From assembly GCA_015680685.1 (NCBI GenBank), contig MNCI01010461.1, forward strand, positions 217,131 to 253,877: 36,747 nt of DNA, in the 5' to 3' direction. A model generated the notes under the pieces. That model had not been told where the DNA came from. It did not search any database and saw nothing but the letters and a program-made list of their open reading frames with translations. This stretch comes from Gnetum montanum (taxonomy: Eukaryota > Streptophyta > Gnetopsida > Gnetales > Gnetaceae). Shown here in pieces: positions 21,498 to 32,511 of the stretch (positions are counted from its first letter, which is position 1; the number at the start of each line of letters is the position of its first letter). The position numbers and the translations under genes were made by a program.

Positions 21498-22319
21498 GAT
21501 GTGATATTGTATCTATAACATCATAGCTCTACTTATGTTATCGTAGATATGATGTAGTGGGCCCTGGTCATGACTATAAATTTCAATCCATTGTCGCATT
21601 GTTGGAACAACCTTTGCACAATACTTAGTGAAATTCTTGCAATTTTCTTTCCATCAATTACACTTAGAATTAGAGTTAGAAGTGAACTTGTAGTGTGGTA
21701 ACTAATAGTTCTACAAAGCCTTTATTTAAGTGGATTGTACCTGGACACAGTTCATGATCGATAATAAACATCAAGATTGTTTCTTACCATTGTAGCATGC
21801 TACCTCATTTACTTAGATTAATTTTACTTTCTAGCATGTTTACTTTTATGTCATTTCCACTTCTTGAATATTTTACTTTACCAATGTGTCTTGGTATGGT
21901 GGTATAAGTATGATTGCTTTCATGCATTAAGTGTAATCATTTGGTAACCTTGTAGTTGGTAATCTTAGTGATGGTTACATGAGCCCATGGCATGTATGGC
22001 AAGCTAGGAATAGATGCTTATCACCATATGATAGGATAGATTCACATTTCAGTTATTACTTAGATTTATACTTTATTTTCATTTTCATTATGAAATTACT
22101 TAGGACTAATTTGAGCCAATAACATCATGATATAATATGTTTCACCAAGAGTTAAATCATGCTACTCGCACTTCACTAACTCAACGTGAGAAGATTACAA
22201 TCACAAACAAACTATCAACCACTAGCATACTTACATTGTCTATTCATGAATTACAATCTAGTTATGTGTGTGCACTCATGACTTGTATGCTAGAGTGTTA
22301 GATTACCCACCACTCATCA
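21498..22319 (+). repeat. Element B 5' LTR (left boundary uncertain)
   Basis: The right end is firm: CCACTCATCA followed directly by a tRNA-Asp-type primer site, the same terminus as element A. The left end is placed at TGATGTGATATTG because the chromovirus integrase reading stops there, because it gives a length (822 bp) close to A's LTR, and because a TATAAATTT lies about 75 bases in. No second copy is in the window, because the 3' half of B is missing. Confidence 0.5.
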
Positions 22320-22340
22320 TTGGCACCATTGTTGGGGATG
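22320..22340 (+). other. Element B primer binding site, tRNA-Asp type
   Basis: TTGGCACCATTGTTGGGGATG matches the complement of the tRNA-Asp 3' end (TGGCGCCGTTGCCGGGGA) with a few transitions, directly after the LTR end. Confidence 0.76.
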
Positions 22341-22467
22341 TGTCAATGTTTGCTTAGTAGTTGGTTTTATATAGTTCTTTGTATTAAGAAGTACAAAGTC
22401 TATCTTTCATACTTGAATTAATTCTTTTAACATACACACATATACTTAGAAGTGTCAAAAACATAAT

Positions 22468-24942
22468 ATGGCTTCTACACTCAAGGAAAATCACCACTTG
22501 CCAATGAAATTCCTAAGAACCATGACACAGGATATGATGAAAAAGATGAGAGTATGCCCATGTAAACTAGAATCTCCTATGCTCATATTGATTCATATTA
22601 CCTTGATTTTACATTTTTCTTTCACCAAGATAAATAGCTAAGGTGGAGCTATTTATAGGACAACATTGCTTTACCTCCAAAATATTTTGCACCATCGATG
22701 TTGTAGGAAACCCTCATATGATTAAACCTTAGTCATGTACAGGAAGGATACCATATTATAAAGCACATGACCCAACCATACCAACCAAAAAAAGCTCAAA
22801 TAAGAAGGGATGCTATTATGAAAACAAGGCATGAGCTTGATAAAGAAAAGAAAGTACCATAAATGGTTTTCCTAGCTGAAAGAGATGATGAAATGTTCCA
22901 TATAAGGAAATTTTATAAATCCATGGATCTCAATCTTAAACATCAATTATTCATATGAAAGGTCTCATCAAGATACAATTACATTCAGATCCTATGGAAA
23001 CACCTAGAAGAGATAAGGAAGACTCCATACTTAGGATGAATCTAAGGCCTAGAACCTCCATTGAATCAAAAAGGGATGAATCAAGGAGTCATAAAAGGAG
23101 AACCAACTGACACCATTCTCCAAATTCTTCCTCTTCATCCTCACACTCATCTAGAGCTTATGATTAGAAAGAAAGAAGAATGAGAGATCATGATACGAAC
23201 ATGGTTAGATAAAAAGAATCATAAAAGGATCCTAAGAGACATGAGCATCAAAGAAGACATCATTATGAAGAAGAGGATAATTATGAAAGAAGAAGGGACA
23301 TGGTTAGATAAAATGAAAGAGAGCATTATGAGTTGTGAAGGGGTCATAACTACAACAAAGTCTATGAACTTGATGATCATGAAGAACACTCTTGTACACT
23401 CGTAATATGATTAATATCAAAGAAGCAATGTATATCTCTACTAGGCACATAAGGTATAGCCTCCTTAAGCGACTAGATATGAATAAAATTTCTAAGTTTG
23501 AAGGTAGATAAAATGTAGATTCACAATACCATCTTCAAGCCTTCCATGATGTCTATACCCTTCAAAACATAGAGAATGATTGGCATTAACTAAATTTGTT
23601 TCCTAGAACACTCATTAAGAAATTATTAAGTTGGTACAAATCCTTAGAACCAAAAACAATCCAGAGATGAAGTACCATGATGGAGCTCTTTAATGACAAG
23701 TATCAAACTTATTCAAGAGTATCCAATTGAAGAAAAACAAATTTAAGAATGGAAGCAAGGGACACATGAATCCCTTGACGTGGCAATGGATAGGTACTAT
23801 TCATTATTGTATAGATGTGAAAGCCATGGATTTTCTCAAAAGGGAACAAATTACACATATCATTAATGGGTTGAGGAACAATACTAGAGAAACTCTTGGG
23901 GTATATGCCCAAGGTAGGTTATTAGAAATGATAGTCCATCAAATTCAAAGACTAATAGACCAAGTGGCCAAAAATGAAGGAGAAGTAAAAAAAATGAGAA
24001 TCACTTGAAGAGTATAATTGAGATCTTGCAATGAGGAAAAAGAATGTGAGAATATGCGAAATACATGAAGAAGAAACTTTGGAGGGTACAATCTAGAGAA
24101 AAACTCTATTATTCCAAAAATTAGTTAATGACATTGTGAGTAAGGTAGAAAAAATATGGGATTCCTTAGATGCAAAACTTACTATTGCACTCAAGATAGT
24201 AGAGGAAAAGATTGAACAAGCTTGGAACAAATACAAAAAAAAGGAAGAAAAGAAGAGATAATGAATGAAAAAACTACAAACATAAAGGAAAAGTTGTTGT
24301 AGTTGAAGAATTAACAAACTCTAGTTTGGAAGATGAAAAAGGATGCAAATTGTGCCAATATGAGCATCCTAGAGGATGTTGTCCTATAATGGTCCACTTA
24401 CAAGAATCTAGAACATATGTGCTTAACCCATGATTTTTGAAGAAATAGACACCAAGATGGTTACCTTATCCACAAGGTAACTTCCAACCTTCTTACCATC
24501 CATCATATTATCCAAGTAGAGCCTATCCACAACCATTGGAACAATACAAAAAACAGTGGAAACAACCATAAGCATGGAATATGCCACCACTAAGGTAATA
24601 ATATGCATATAATAACCAAATCCTTATAGATATTACGTTCAATGTCTAATCTCTCTAGGTAATGATTTCATCCACACCTTCTCTCACTACTATCAAGTGG
24701 AATATAATAGAGCCACTACTTTGCGAATGGATCCTAATTCATATGCACATCAACCAACAACTAATTCATCAATCCAACCTCCTAACTCCCTACCACCAAT
24801 GCCATCACTAGTCATGCAAGGAGAACTACTGAAACACCCTAAAATTTTGGGATCCTCTTGCTTCACCAAGGTCTTAGAATTCAAGCAAATAATTTCCACA
24901 AGTGCAGCATCACGAAAATTTGGCAAGAAATGGATGCTTTGA
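22468..24942 (+). pseudogene. Element B gag
   Basis: The likely start is ATG 22468 (MASTLKENHHLPMKFL). A Ser-rich then Arg/His/Glu-rich segment at about 23120-23400 (HEHQRRHHYEEEDNYERRR) looks like an RNA-binding or disordered linker. The capsid core at 23490-24010 includes YHLQAFHDVYTLQNIENDW, LFNDKYQTYSRVS, THESLDVAMDRYYSLLY, and TRETLGVYAQGRLLEMIVH. A zinc knuckle at 24344-24382 reads CKLCQYEHPRGCC. A Pro-rich tail follows (24697-24942, PPNSLPPMPSLVMQ). The reading crosses all three frames and has many stops. Core motifs align with the gag of element A in order and spacing. No protease was found before pol. Confidence 0.83.
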
Positions 24943-26228
24943 GTTTAGACTGTCCAGTTTGGTAAGTTTTCTACTTTTGATGTTGATAGGCTTGATGGAC
25001 TCTCTGGCCTACCCACTTGGATAGTTTGGTTGGCTGACAGTTTACCTAGAAAACATGCTAGGGGTTGTCGACAGTGCTTAGGATGCGTGAAACAGTTCAA
25101 CAAGTTTTCTAGTCAAGAAGTTTGCTACGCTACGCTACGCTATGTAGGGTAGCAGGCCTTGTAAAATAGTTGCTCAGGAAATTAAACTATTGCAAGATTA
25201 AGTGCTATGCTATGCTACGCTACGCAGCATAGCACAACATAGCAAAGGAAAAACAAAAAGGTCCAGCTTACCTAGTAACTCCAATTGCACTTGGCAAGCA
25301 CTCCAGCCTTTAAAGCCAGTTGCCTTGTTCGACTTGAAATCCTTTGGCAGAATTTCTTACTAGAAAAGTGGCGAATTAAGCAAAAAGCAGGCTATGTTGG
25401 TTGCTACGTTGTGCTATGCTACATAGTGTAGCATAGTGTAGCAACGATGCAAGAATGATAAAAGGCATTTCAAATGCAAGTTCAACAAGTTCAAAGCTTT
25501 TCCTTCACATAGGGCAGAAGATGCAATTGCCAGCATGATCAAGCTTCAAGCATATGTTTGCAACTTCAGCTCAAATCACAGATAAGGCCAGCTGCTACGC
25601 TACGTAGTGTAGTAAACATGCACAACCAGCCAACATACTTCAAAGGATAACTCGATGCATGCCAAGGCCTTCAGCAAATGCAATTAACTTCAATGCAAAT
25701 TTCTTCTTCGAACTGGTGGCTATGTTATGCTATGCTCCACAACGTAGTACAGTGTAGTAGGTAGCTACGCTACTTTAGTGCACTTCACTCCTTGTTTGCA
25801 CTGTTGACATACTTGACTCCAACATCTCCAGTACTGACAGCGTAATTGCAGTGTGATAGGTTCATGACTAGCTTTGCATGTTCATGCAGTATGGACACAT
25901 CAGCATTTCATGGGTCTAGGACACATGTCATCCAAGCCTCATTTCCTACGTCCTCCTAGCCCTATAAATACCCCAACGAGAAATGCTCAAAGGGTTGGTT
26001 GGCAATTTGAGAATTCAAAGGGTTGGTAAAACTAAGAATTTGGTTGGCAAATGTTAGCAAAAATTTGGTTGGCAAAACTTTAGCTTTTTTGGCAATCTGG
26101 AAAATTTGTGCAAAGAGTTGGCAAATTGAAAACTCTCCCTATTGGTAGATTGGAAATTCTTGCATTTGGATTTTAGCACTTTGCATTATTGGCTCTAAGT
26201 CCATGTTCAAGCACATAGTTGGCTTGCT
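24943..26228 (+). repeat. Unexplained block between gag and pol of element B, with promoter-like and hairpin sequences
   Basis: No coding is visible. From 25124 to 25775 there are five clusters of GCTAC/GCTAT words with their reverse complements, spaced 80-200 bases apart. A clean TATA box (CCTATAAATACCCC) lies at 25961-25974. It is followed by seven or so irregular copies of GGTTGGCAA-like words (25990-26120). This looks like a solo LTR or another insertion that displaced the protease region, but I could not define its ends. Confidence 0.5.
25963..25970 (+). promoter_or_regulatory. TATA box (TATAAATA) in the block between gag and pol
   Basis: CCTATAAATACCCC is a strong plant core-promoter match in a GC-richer setting than its surroundings. 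It would drive transcription toward the pol remnant at 26229. Whether it belongs to a solo LTR is unknown. Confidence 0.45.
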
Positions 26229-27779
26229 TTGAACATCCTAGCTACTTTTGGGATCTCTGTGCCTCCTAGTGTCACACAATCGATTGTATCCTTAGAATCC
26301 TTAGAACTAAAAACCATATTGGATACACTTGAATATGCTTTTCTAAACAATAAGAAACTAGTAATAATAAATGCTAAACTTGATAAGGAACAAAAGAAAA
26401 AGGTACTAGAAGTGGTAAATAAATGGCCAAATACATTTGCATGGTCCTATGATGAGATCAATGGAATTAACCCATGTATATGTCAACAATAGATCTATAT
26501 AGATCCAACTATCAAACAACACTACCAAAATCAAAGAAGGTTAAACCCAAAGCTTAAAGAATCTTTCAAATAAGAGTTAGAAAAATTATTGAAAGTAGGG
26601 TTTATGTATCCAATAGCAGATAGTGAATGGGTCAATCCATTAGTCATTGTACCAAAGAAGGATGGAAAATGGAGGGTTTGTATTGATTTCATATTATTAA
26701 ACATCGCAACATTCAAGGACCATTATAGTCTACCATTTTTTAACCAAGTCCTAGATACTATGGTAGGACAAAAATATTACAACTTTCTAGATGGCTATAG
26801 CTAGTACAATCAAATCTGTATTGCATAAAAAGACCAAGAAAAGTTTAAATTCACCAATCCATGGGGGATGTTTATGTATAGGCAAATGCCTTTTAGTTTG
26901 TGTAATGTACCCACTACATTCCAGAGACTTGTACTTAGCATCTTCCATAAGTAAATTGGTAATGTAGTTGAAGTCTTTGTGGATAACTTCTCCACATATG
27001 GGCTAGACTTTAAATAAGATTTGCACCATTTAGAGCATGTATTGAAAAGAACTGTAGAAATCAAACTAAAGCTCAATTGGTAGAAAAGCCATTTAACGGT
27101 CCAAGATGGTATAGTTCTAGGACATAGAGTATCTTACAAGAGAATAGAGGTAGATCGTATTACATACACTACACTAGTTAAAGCATCAACAAGGAACAAC
27201 TTAATTACAGCACTACAGAAAAGAAGCTTATGGCCATGGTGTATGCACTTAAGAAATTCAGACATTATGTGCTTAAATATTCTAGTTATATCCATGCAAA
27301 TCATAGTGCTATAATATTTTTAATGAATAAATGAAAAGTTAGTCCAAGGGTGATAAGATTGCTGATAATATTACAAGACTTCGACATCAACATGATAGAT
27401 AAAAAGGAAACCAAACATGTTATAGCTGATCATCTATCTAGACTCAGATGGGAATCACAAGACAATGATGATCCATTATTAGACCAATTTCCCAATGAAA
27501 ATCTATTCACAAGAACAACAATGGCTATAGCCTCAATAGAGAAGCTATGGATCTATGATTATGTAACCTATCTCACTACACAAAAATTTCATGTTGAACG
27601 AAACAAGAAATAAAAGTAGTAATTCCTTCATTAAGACAAATAGTATATGTAAATTAATGGGAATCGTTACAAGATCTGTACTAACAAACTAATCAGATGG
27701 TGTGTTCCTAAAGAAGACCAACAAAGAACCTTGCAAGATGCACATGAAAGACCATGTGGTGGTCACTATGTAGAATGAA
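26229..27779 (+). pseudogene. Element B pol: Athila/Tat-like reverse transcriptase, RNase H, start of integrase
   Basis: Upstream of RT lies the conserved stretch TFAWSYDEINGINPCIC. RT follows in the same frame (26589-27160): WVNPLVIVPKKDGKWRVCID, YYNFLDGYS, FTNPWGMFMYRQMPFSLCN, FQRLVLSIF, and the active-site segment VEVFVDNFSTYG, where the usual MDDF reads VDNF, so the second catalytic Asp is Asn. Then GIVLGHRVSYKRIEVD runs straight into NYSTTEKKLMAMVYALKKF of RNase H (27194 on) in another frame, so roughly 150-200 codons of the connection are deleted. HVIADHLSRL is near 27420. The integrase zinc region begins (LQDAHERPCGGHY) and is cut at 27780 by another LTR. Several stops are present. Confidence 0.9.
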
Positions 27780-28340
27780 TGTAACATCCTCATTCTCGAA
27801 TGGTACTATTGCATAACAAAGATGGTGTCTCTTCATAACTAATCTTTAGATTAGTGTAACAATACCTGAAAGAGTTTGTTGTAATTAAGAACTAAAAGGA
27901 TGTGTTGTAATAATGGACATGTGTCTTGAGGTAACCTTTGGTGGTTTGACCTAAGGTATTTATACTTAGACATTAGAGGTCATATCAGCATGGAGTTGTA
28001 GAGATGGTAACAAGAGCCAGGTGAAGTAGGATAGGAAGAGAACTAGCCATCCCTTTTGACCAGTGATACGTCTGACTATGGTGGTAGTGCTAGATTACCT
28101 TAAAGGGATAGATGCTGAAAGAAGAAAATCTTAAGAAACACTCTGAAAACATGATCCATATACACTATTCCACATCAATAAAGCACTCTCTCCTCTTTCA
28201 TTCTACATCTTCTCTATTATTTTCTTTATGCTTAATGTCAGATGTTCCATATATTTGACATTTGCTATGTTATCTTCTTACACATAATGTCTAATATAAC
28301 ATATATTTGATGTTTTCTATGACATTTTCAAGATGTCACA
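27780..28340 (+). repeat. LTR of element C (5' LTR or solo-like)
   Basis: A 561-bp unit starts TGTAACATCC and ends GATGTCACA, followed after two bases by an initiator-tRNA primer site. A polyadenylation-like AATAAAG and a C/T-rich stretch lie at about 28170-28200. It interrupts the integrase zinc-finger region of element B at a site whose left five bases are ATGAA. No second copy is seen in the window and the integrase does not resume, so the element is long, rearranged or truncated. Confidence 0.76.
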
Positions 28341-28342
28341 TT

Positions 28343-28356
28343 TGGTATCAGAGAAA
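28343..28356 (+). other. Element C primer binding site, initiator tRNA-Met type
   Basis: TGGTATCAGAGAAAACC starts two bases after the LTR. The first eleven bases match the standard plant primer site exactly. Confidence 0.76.
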
Positions 28357-28517
28357 ACCATGACCCAAGGACCATTCAAAACCATGGGTTGATTATAATC
28401 TAATGATGAACCATGAAGCCATGACCCAGATAGATTCATGGATCAGCACTAGATATGCCACATGTCAAAAATGATCTATGTAAGCCAAAAGATACCTTTC
28501 CATTAATTTCTTAGATA

Positions 28518-28643
28518 ATGGATCAAGCATCTACAAGAGACATAGATCCCACTAAGCAACAAAATTCTTTCATGGATATTATTGATCGAGAAAGATCTAA
28601 TTACACCTTACTAGGATTCATCAATTATAGGAGACATTGGTAA
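28518..28643 (+). pseudogene. Possible start of element C gag
   Basis: A 41-codon reading from ATG 28518 (MDQASTRDIDPTKQQNSFMD) lies about 175 bases after the primer site, where gag would start, and ends at TAA. After that all frames are closed. There is no domain evidence, only position. Confidence 0.3.
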
Positions 28644-29319
28644 GATAAGGACACACTGGTCCAGGTATTTCTTACCCATCTTATAGTCATGCTAGAATGT
28701 TAATTGATTAAAGTCATTGTTAAGTTTCTTCTAAAAATTTAGTAACCATGACCTAAGTTGATCTTGTCATGTTAAAACTCATTATCCTAAGTACTTAACC
28801 CTTTTAACTTGACATTATTCACCTGAGACCTATAGAAAAATCAATAATCAATGAATGAAGTTTCCATAATCTTACTACCTTACTAGGGTATAATCATGAT
28901 TGAGAAGAATAAGTCTACATCACACTTGCAAAATTATAAAAGTAAAAGTACTATGTTTTTTTCCAAGGGTTAGTATATCATTATAATCATCCAAGTCATT
29001 TATAAGTCATCATGTTGTTCATACATCAATTTGGTAATGTCATTTTTGATGAAATAATTTATTTTGAGCATTTCAAACATTGAAAATCTAGCTTAGTTTT
29101 TTGATCTTGAAACTATGCCCAATGCATAGTGTTCATTGAGTTGATTCCAGTAGTATACATATCATCCCGATTGAACTTATGGTTTGAAAGATATGGTCTT
29201 TTGAATTTTATCAATATGCGTGTAAAAATAATAATAAACTAAATGAATAATTAATATTATTATAAATAAAAATTTTAATAACCAATTGATGCTTGGTATG
29301 GGACACATGACCATTAAGG
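28644..29319. other. No gene seen
   Basis: This is AT-rich DNA with stops in all frames. It is presumably decayed interior of element C, but nothing shows it. Confidence 0.45.
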
Positions 29320-30330
29320 TATTGTTGGCGACCGTTTGGGACGCGACTACCAACGAGTGTCCTCGAACAAGATTTAGGTGCTTGCTGGTCTCTGGCAACA
29401 CCAAGGCCCATATACCTCCAAATAGACTCAGTAGTTAATGTGCGTATGTGCATGTGCTGTTGCGGTGAGCTGTTGTGAAAAATGAAATGATTGGGTTGTG
29501 TGTAAAACTATAAATGACTTATCTTAAAGAGATTCAGCCAACTTTGCCAAGTACTGTGAGTTGTTGAGAGTTCCTATTTTGTTCAATTGCCTAGTCTATG
29601 CGGTCCTTATAATACCTACTTGTAACAAATAAAGTTTTGCAAAAACATTTGAGCACAACTTTGTGAATCTACTTCTAATTTTCCCTAGAGAAAGAGATAG
29701 TTCTACAAGAAAACTAGAAATAGAGTGAGATTCAATGGAAATAGAAAAAAGAGAACAAGAAATCATATTTTTGTAAAGCTCTCAAATGTTTAAACAAGGT
29801 AAAATGATATGAGTAAACACTTTGCAATAAAGCTATCCCAAATTCAATAACTACGAATTGTTCAATAAAGACAAAGAGGCTGAAAAGTTGTCTTTAGCAA
29901 GTCATCTTACAAGCAATCTTTCACAATGTCTTTTTACAAATGCTCTTCCAAGAGTGTTGTGTGTCTGCAAGTGAGAGCTAGTCCAAAAGTGTCCAAGTGT
30001 GAGACCAAGTGTGTGATATCTTTCTTCTAACCCCTGGAGCCTTTTTATAGGGTTTAAAGATAGTTAGATATTCCAAAATATCTTTGCTAACTTCTCTCCC
30101 AAGTAAGGAAGTTATAACTTGCCCAACAAGTTAGGAAGTTGTAACTTATACATAAAGTTAGGAGAAAATCATGCTAACATTAGCATGTGTAAAGATTACA
30201 AATATTTTATAAGAAACATCCTATATAATAATTTTAAAAAAATAAATCCAAGATCTCCATATTATAAGAGCTCCATACAATTGTTATTTTTATTTTTATT
30301 TTAGGATTTTAATTACTAAATGTCATTAAG
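29320..30330 (-). other. Promoter-like, LTR-like region
   Basis: A strong minus-strand TATA box, CCCTATAAAAAGGCTCC, lies at 30038-30053. Upstream of it are AAGTT-rich repeats and a near-perfect palindrome, CATGCTAACATTAGCATG, at 30171-30188. Downstream sequence runs to a GC-rich patch (29328-29400, GGCGACCGTTTGGGACGCG). No coding is convincing. The arrangement would fit an LTR in minus orientation, but I could identify neither a primer site nor a second copy. Confidence 0.3.
30041..30049 (-). promoter_or_regulatory. TATA box (TATAAAAAG)
   Basis: The minus strand reads AACCCTATAAAAAGGCTCCAG. It is the best core promoter match in this stretch. The gene or element it served is not recognisable. 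Confidence 0.4.
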
Positions 30331-30732
30331 CCCTAGTAATTCTCATGAAAGTAATTTAGCATGGGTTTTTAAATGAAGAAAGCTGGTCCTTGTAAATTTG
30401 TATAAATAAATCATCTGTATTTATCCCCGTAAAATTTTCTGCTGGCTTTCTTGGGAAAATGATCGCTGGAAAAAGAAATTTGAATTCGGTGGTGGTTACT
30501 TGGCGTCATTAAGAAAGCCTCCGAATGTGAAGGTCAAATGTGAAGGCGCTAGGCCTGGAACTACCTAATTTCTATAGTTGGTGTCAAATTATTCTACCCT
30601 GTGTCATCCTCAGCCAGAACCATATGTCAACCACCATCGCAAAAGAAGGCTCTGCCGTTGCATCTGGTAACCGTGTGGTGAAGAACGGAGGAGGAAGATT
30701 TTCCTTGGGAACCATATGATGCAAGAGCATAG

Positions 30733-31967
30733 GTTGAATTTAACAAGTATCTATAGCTTCTCATCTAGGAGGAATGTCGGGAGTGGCAGGATAAGTTCTT
30801 GTCGTATAAAAATCTAAAGAAGAGTCTGAAGCTCATATTTCCAACGAAGGACACCAATTTGACCAATGCCAATGATGGATGCCGCTAAAAATGTCGACAG
30901 ATTAAATGCTTCAAAGCGACGAGTCCATTGACGTTCTCTGAGCCCAATGGAGGGGATTCCAATTCAGAATCATCAAGTAATGACTCTAATATTTACCTCG
31001 GTGACATCGTCGTCGATGATGTGGCGCGGTACCCGTTCTTCGAGTCCCTGTGCTATTTTATCCAAATGCTACAGCCGCAGCTTGAGAAGCTGAACGACTT
31101 CTTGGTTGAATAATAGGCTGAGTACATTATCCATTAGAAGGTAATGCTCGCAGTTCAGCTAAGCCTGAATTAGTTAACTTCCTCAATCCTGATATCGCAA
31201 TCAGGTGCCATTTTCGAGTATTTCTGCATGTATTTGCTACATGAATGCTTGTATCGTAGTCCTGTTTGAAAATTTTATGCTTTTTTTATTAGCCATAACA
31301 GAATGTTTTTTCTTATTCGAGCTATTTCAAGCAGTTTCGCGTGTTTCTTGTCCTTTTGCAGGAGCTCCTAGATGGAATCTAGAGGCTGAGAAGTGAAAGG
31401 TTATCGTCGACGGTCATGTACAACCATGACATGATCAAATTCCTCAAGTATATTGTCGACTTCCATGCTGAGGGCATCCTTCTCGTCTTCTATAGCATCA
31501 TTAACTTCGTAGGTATCGGTGAATTTATTTATCCATCAGTTGAAACCAACAACGATCTCTTTTCCATTGGCTCGGGTTTCAACACAATTAGTATTTCCAC
31601 CTCAAAACTGATTCATTTTCTTGATCTTTCAGGTTTGGTGAAGATCCTAAAGATGTACGACAAGAAAACTGGAGCACAGCTTAGAGTGCAGTACATGTTG
31701 AAAGTGCTTAAGGAGCCTTTCTTTGTGGTGGAGCCGGTCTTCAAGATCGTGAAGTAGTGCGAGAGACTTTTGCATGAGCTTTTATCAGAGGAATGAGAAT
31801 TCCTGGAAGAAGCGTCAGCTGAAAGCTCTGATGTAGAGGCACTAGATCTAAGTAGAGACGAACTAAGCCACAGCATCGAAGCCACACACTGCACCATGCT
31901 GGAGATGCACAGGGGAAGTTCCACTTCCAGCCCATTTTCCCTTCCCCCACTGCACAATTTTCATTGA
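30733..31967 (+). pseudogene. SPX-domain protein pseudogene (three exons)
   Basis: Exons are inferred at 30733-31140, 31362-31512 and 31633-31967; the introns are GT-AG (221 and 120 bp). The exons sum to 894 bases, 298 codons with the stop, with no frameshift. Exon 1 gives EWQDKFLSYKNLKKSLKLIF, the first SPX helices with the Tyr and Lys that bind inositol pyrophosphates, then LEKLNDFLVE and EYIIH. Exon 2 gives FLKYIVDFHAEGILL. Exon 3 gives LVKILKMYDKKTGAQLR, the second lysine cluster, then KEPFF and FKIVK, and an acidic tail. The start is GTT where ATG is expected, and nine premature stops occur. Plant SPX proteins of about this length sense inositol pyrophosphate and restrain PHR transcription factors in phosphate signalling. 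Retained introns show a duplicated, not retroposed, copy. It is richer in GC than its surroundings. Confidence 0.92.
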
Positions 31968-32064
31968 TGTTCCTATTTCATTTTTGACCTTACTGCATAT
32001 ACATACACGTTCTTATATTTTGTGACATAGTTACTATATATTCTTGATCACCCATTTTGTATCA

Positions 32065-32316
32065 TGTAAAATTAGAGGCAAAGCTTTTGGGGGAATACGT
32101 TACACAGAGAAAGAGAATTTGACACCACCCCTACAGGCCAGCTTGAATTGTGTACAAACATAAGTCCAAGTGCTTGTCAAATAAAGAAAGTTGCCCTGTG
32201 AAATGTAATGTTGATAATTATAGAGGGAGCCACTTCTCCAACTATCAAATTGCAAAAACCTTTAACCAATTCTATTATGCCAACCTATTCCATGAAATGG
32301 CCAAAATGTGCCAACA
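32065..32316 (-). repeat. Candidate 3' LTR of element D
   Basis: On the minus strand the unit starts TGTTGGCACATTTTGG directly after a polypurine tract and ends at CTAATTTTACA (plus-strand TGTAAAATTAG at 32065), giving TGT...ACA ends and 252 bp. A TATAAT-like element lies inside. The outer end is about 100 bases past the stop codon of the SPX pseudogene. The partner LTR would be beyond the right edge, so this cannot be checked here. Confidence 0.45.
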
Positions 32317-32331
32317 TTTCTGCCCCCTTAA
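32317..32331 (-). other. Element D polypurine tract
   Basis: The minus strand reads CTTTTAAGGGGGCAGAAA and then TGTTGGC. The G-run directly before a TG start is the usual signature. Confidence 0.5.
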
Positions 32332-32511
32332 AAGCTTAAAGAAATTTATGCAGCCCCATTTTAAAACTGAAACTTTTATTGAATTTTTACAGCTGAATAG
32401 AAATATTTTTGGAGAAAAATTCCCATCAAACATATGGTTTGATGGTATAAAAACCTCATTCTTAAGAAAAATAACAAACTATACATTAGCAAGTCCTTCA
32501 TTCATAGACTA

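Larger units (their letters stand above)
18789..21500 (-). pseudogene. Chromovirus integrase with chromodomain-like tail, interrupted by a TRIM
   Basis: The minus strand holds the zinc-binding region (MRQKLSEEAYLSKYHIHLG, KHFMTKYLVCQQAKV, with one H and one C of HHCC lost). The core follows (LTKSLHFLAIKA with the first catalytic Asp replaced by Asn, then EDVKFTSRV). Next comes the C-terminal region typical of chromoviruses: YIIDPSHMIKW, YVELPVKIINIMERKLRSK, IPMVKFI. The reading then stops at 20306 and resumes at 18861 with STRATWEVEYE, the A-T-W-E signature of the integrase tail. With the insert removed, the spacing from the tryptophan position (now TGA) to ATWE is exactly the usual eight codons. 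Many stops and frameshifts are present. Reverse transcriptase is absent because element B's LTR begins at about 21500. Confidence 0.82.

Noticed and set aside
25124-25775. CRISPR-like array from repeated GCTAC clusters
   Set aside because: The clusters differ in length and spacing, are self-complementary, and lie in an evident plant retroelement.
29328-29360. TTGGCGACCGTTTGGGACG as a tRNA-Asp primer site
   Set aside because: The match to TGGCGCCGTTGCCGGGGA breaks after six bases and no LTR end precedes it.
30400-30732. PHR-binding site (GNATATNC) upstream of the SPX pseudogene
   Set aside because: I looked for it and found only partial ATAT words that miss the fixed G or C.
31613-31957. Minus-strand open readings of 114 and 69 codons
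   Set aside because: They are antisense to exon 3 of the SPX pseudogene, which has clear family motifs on the plus strand.
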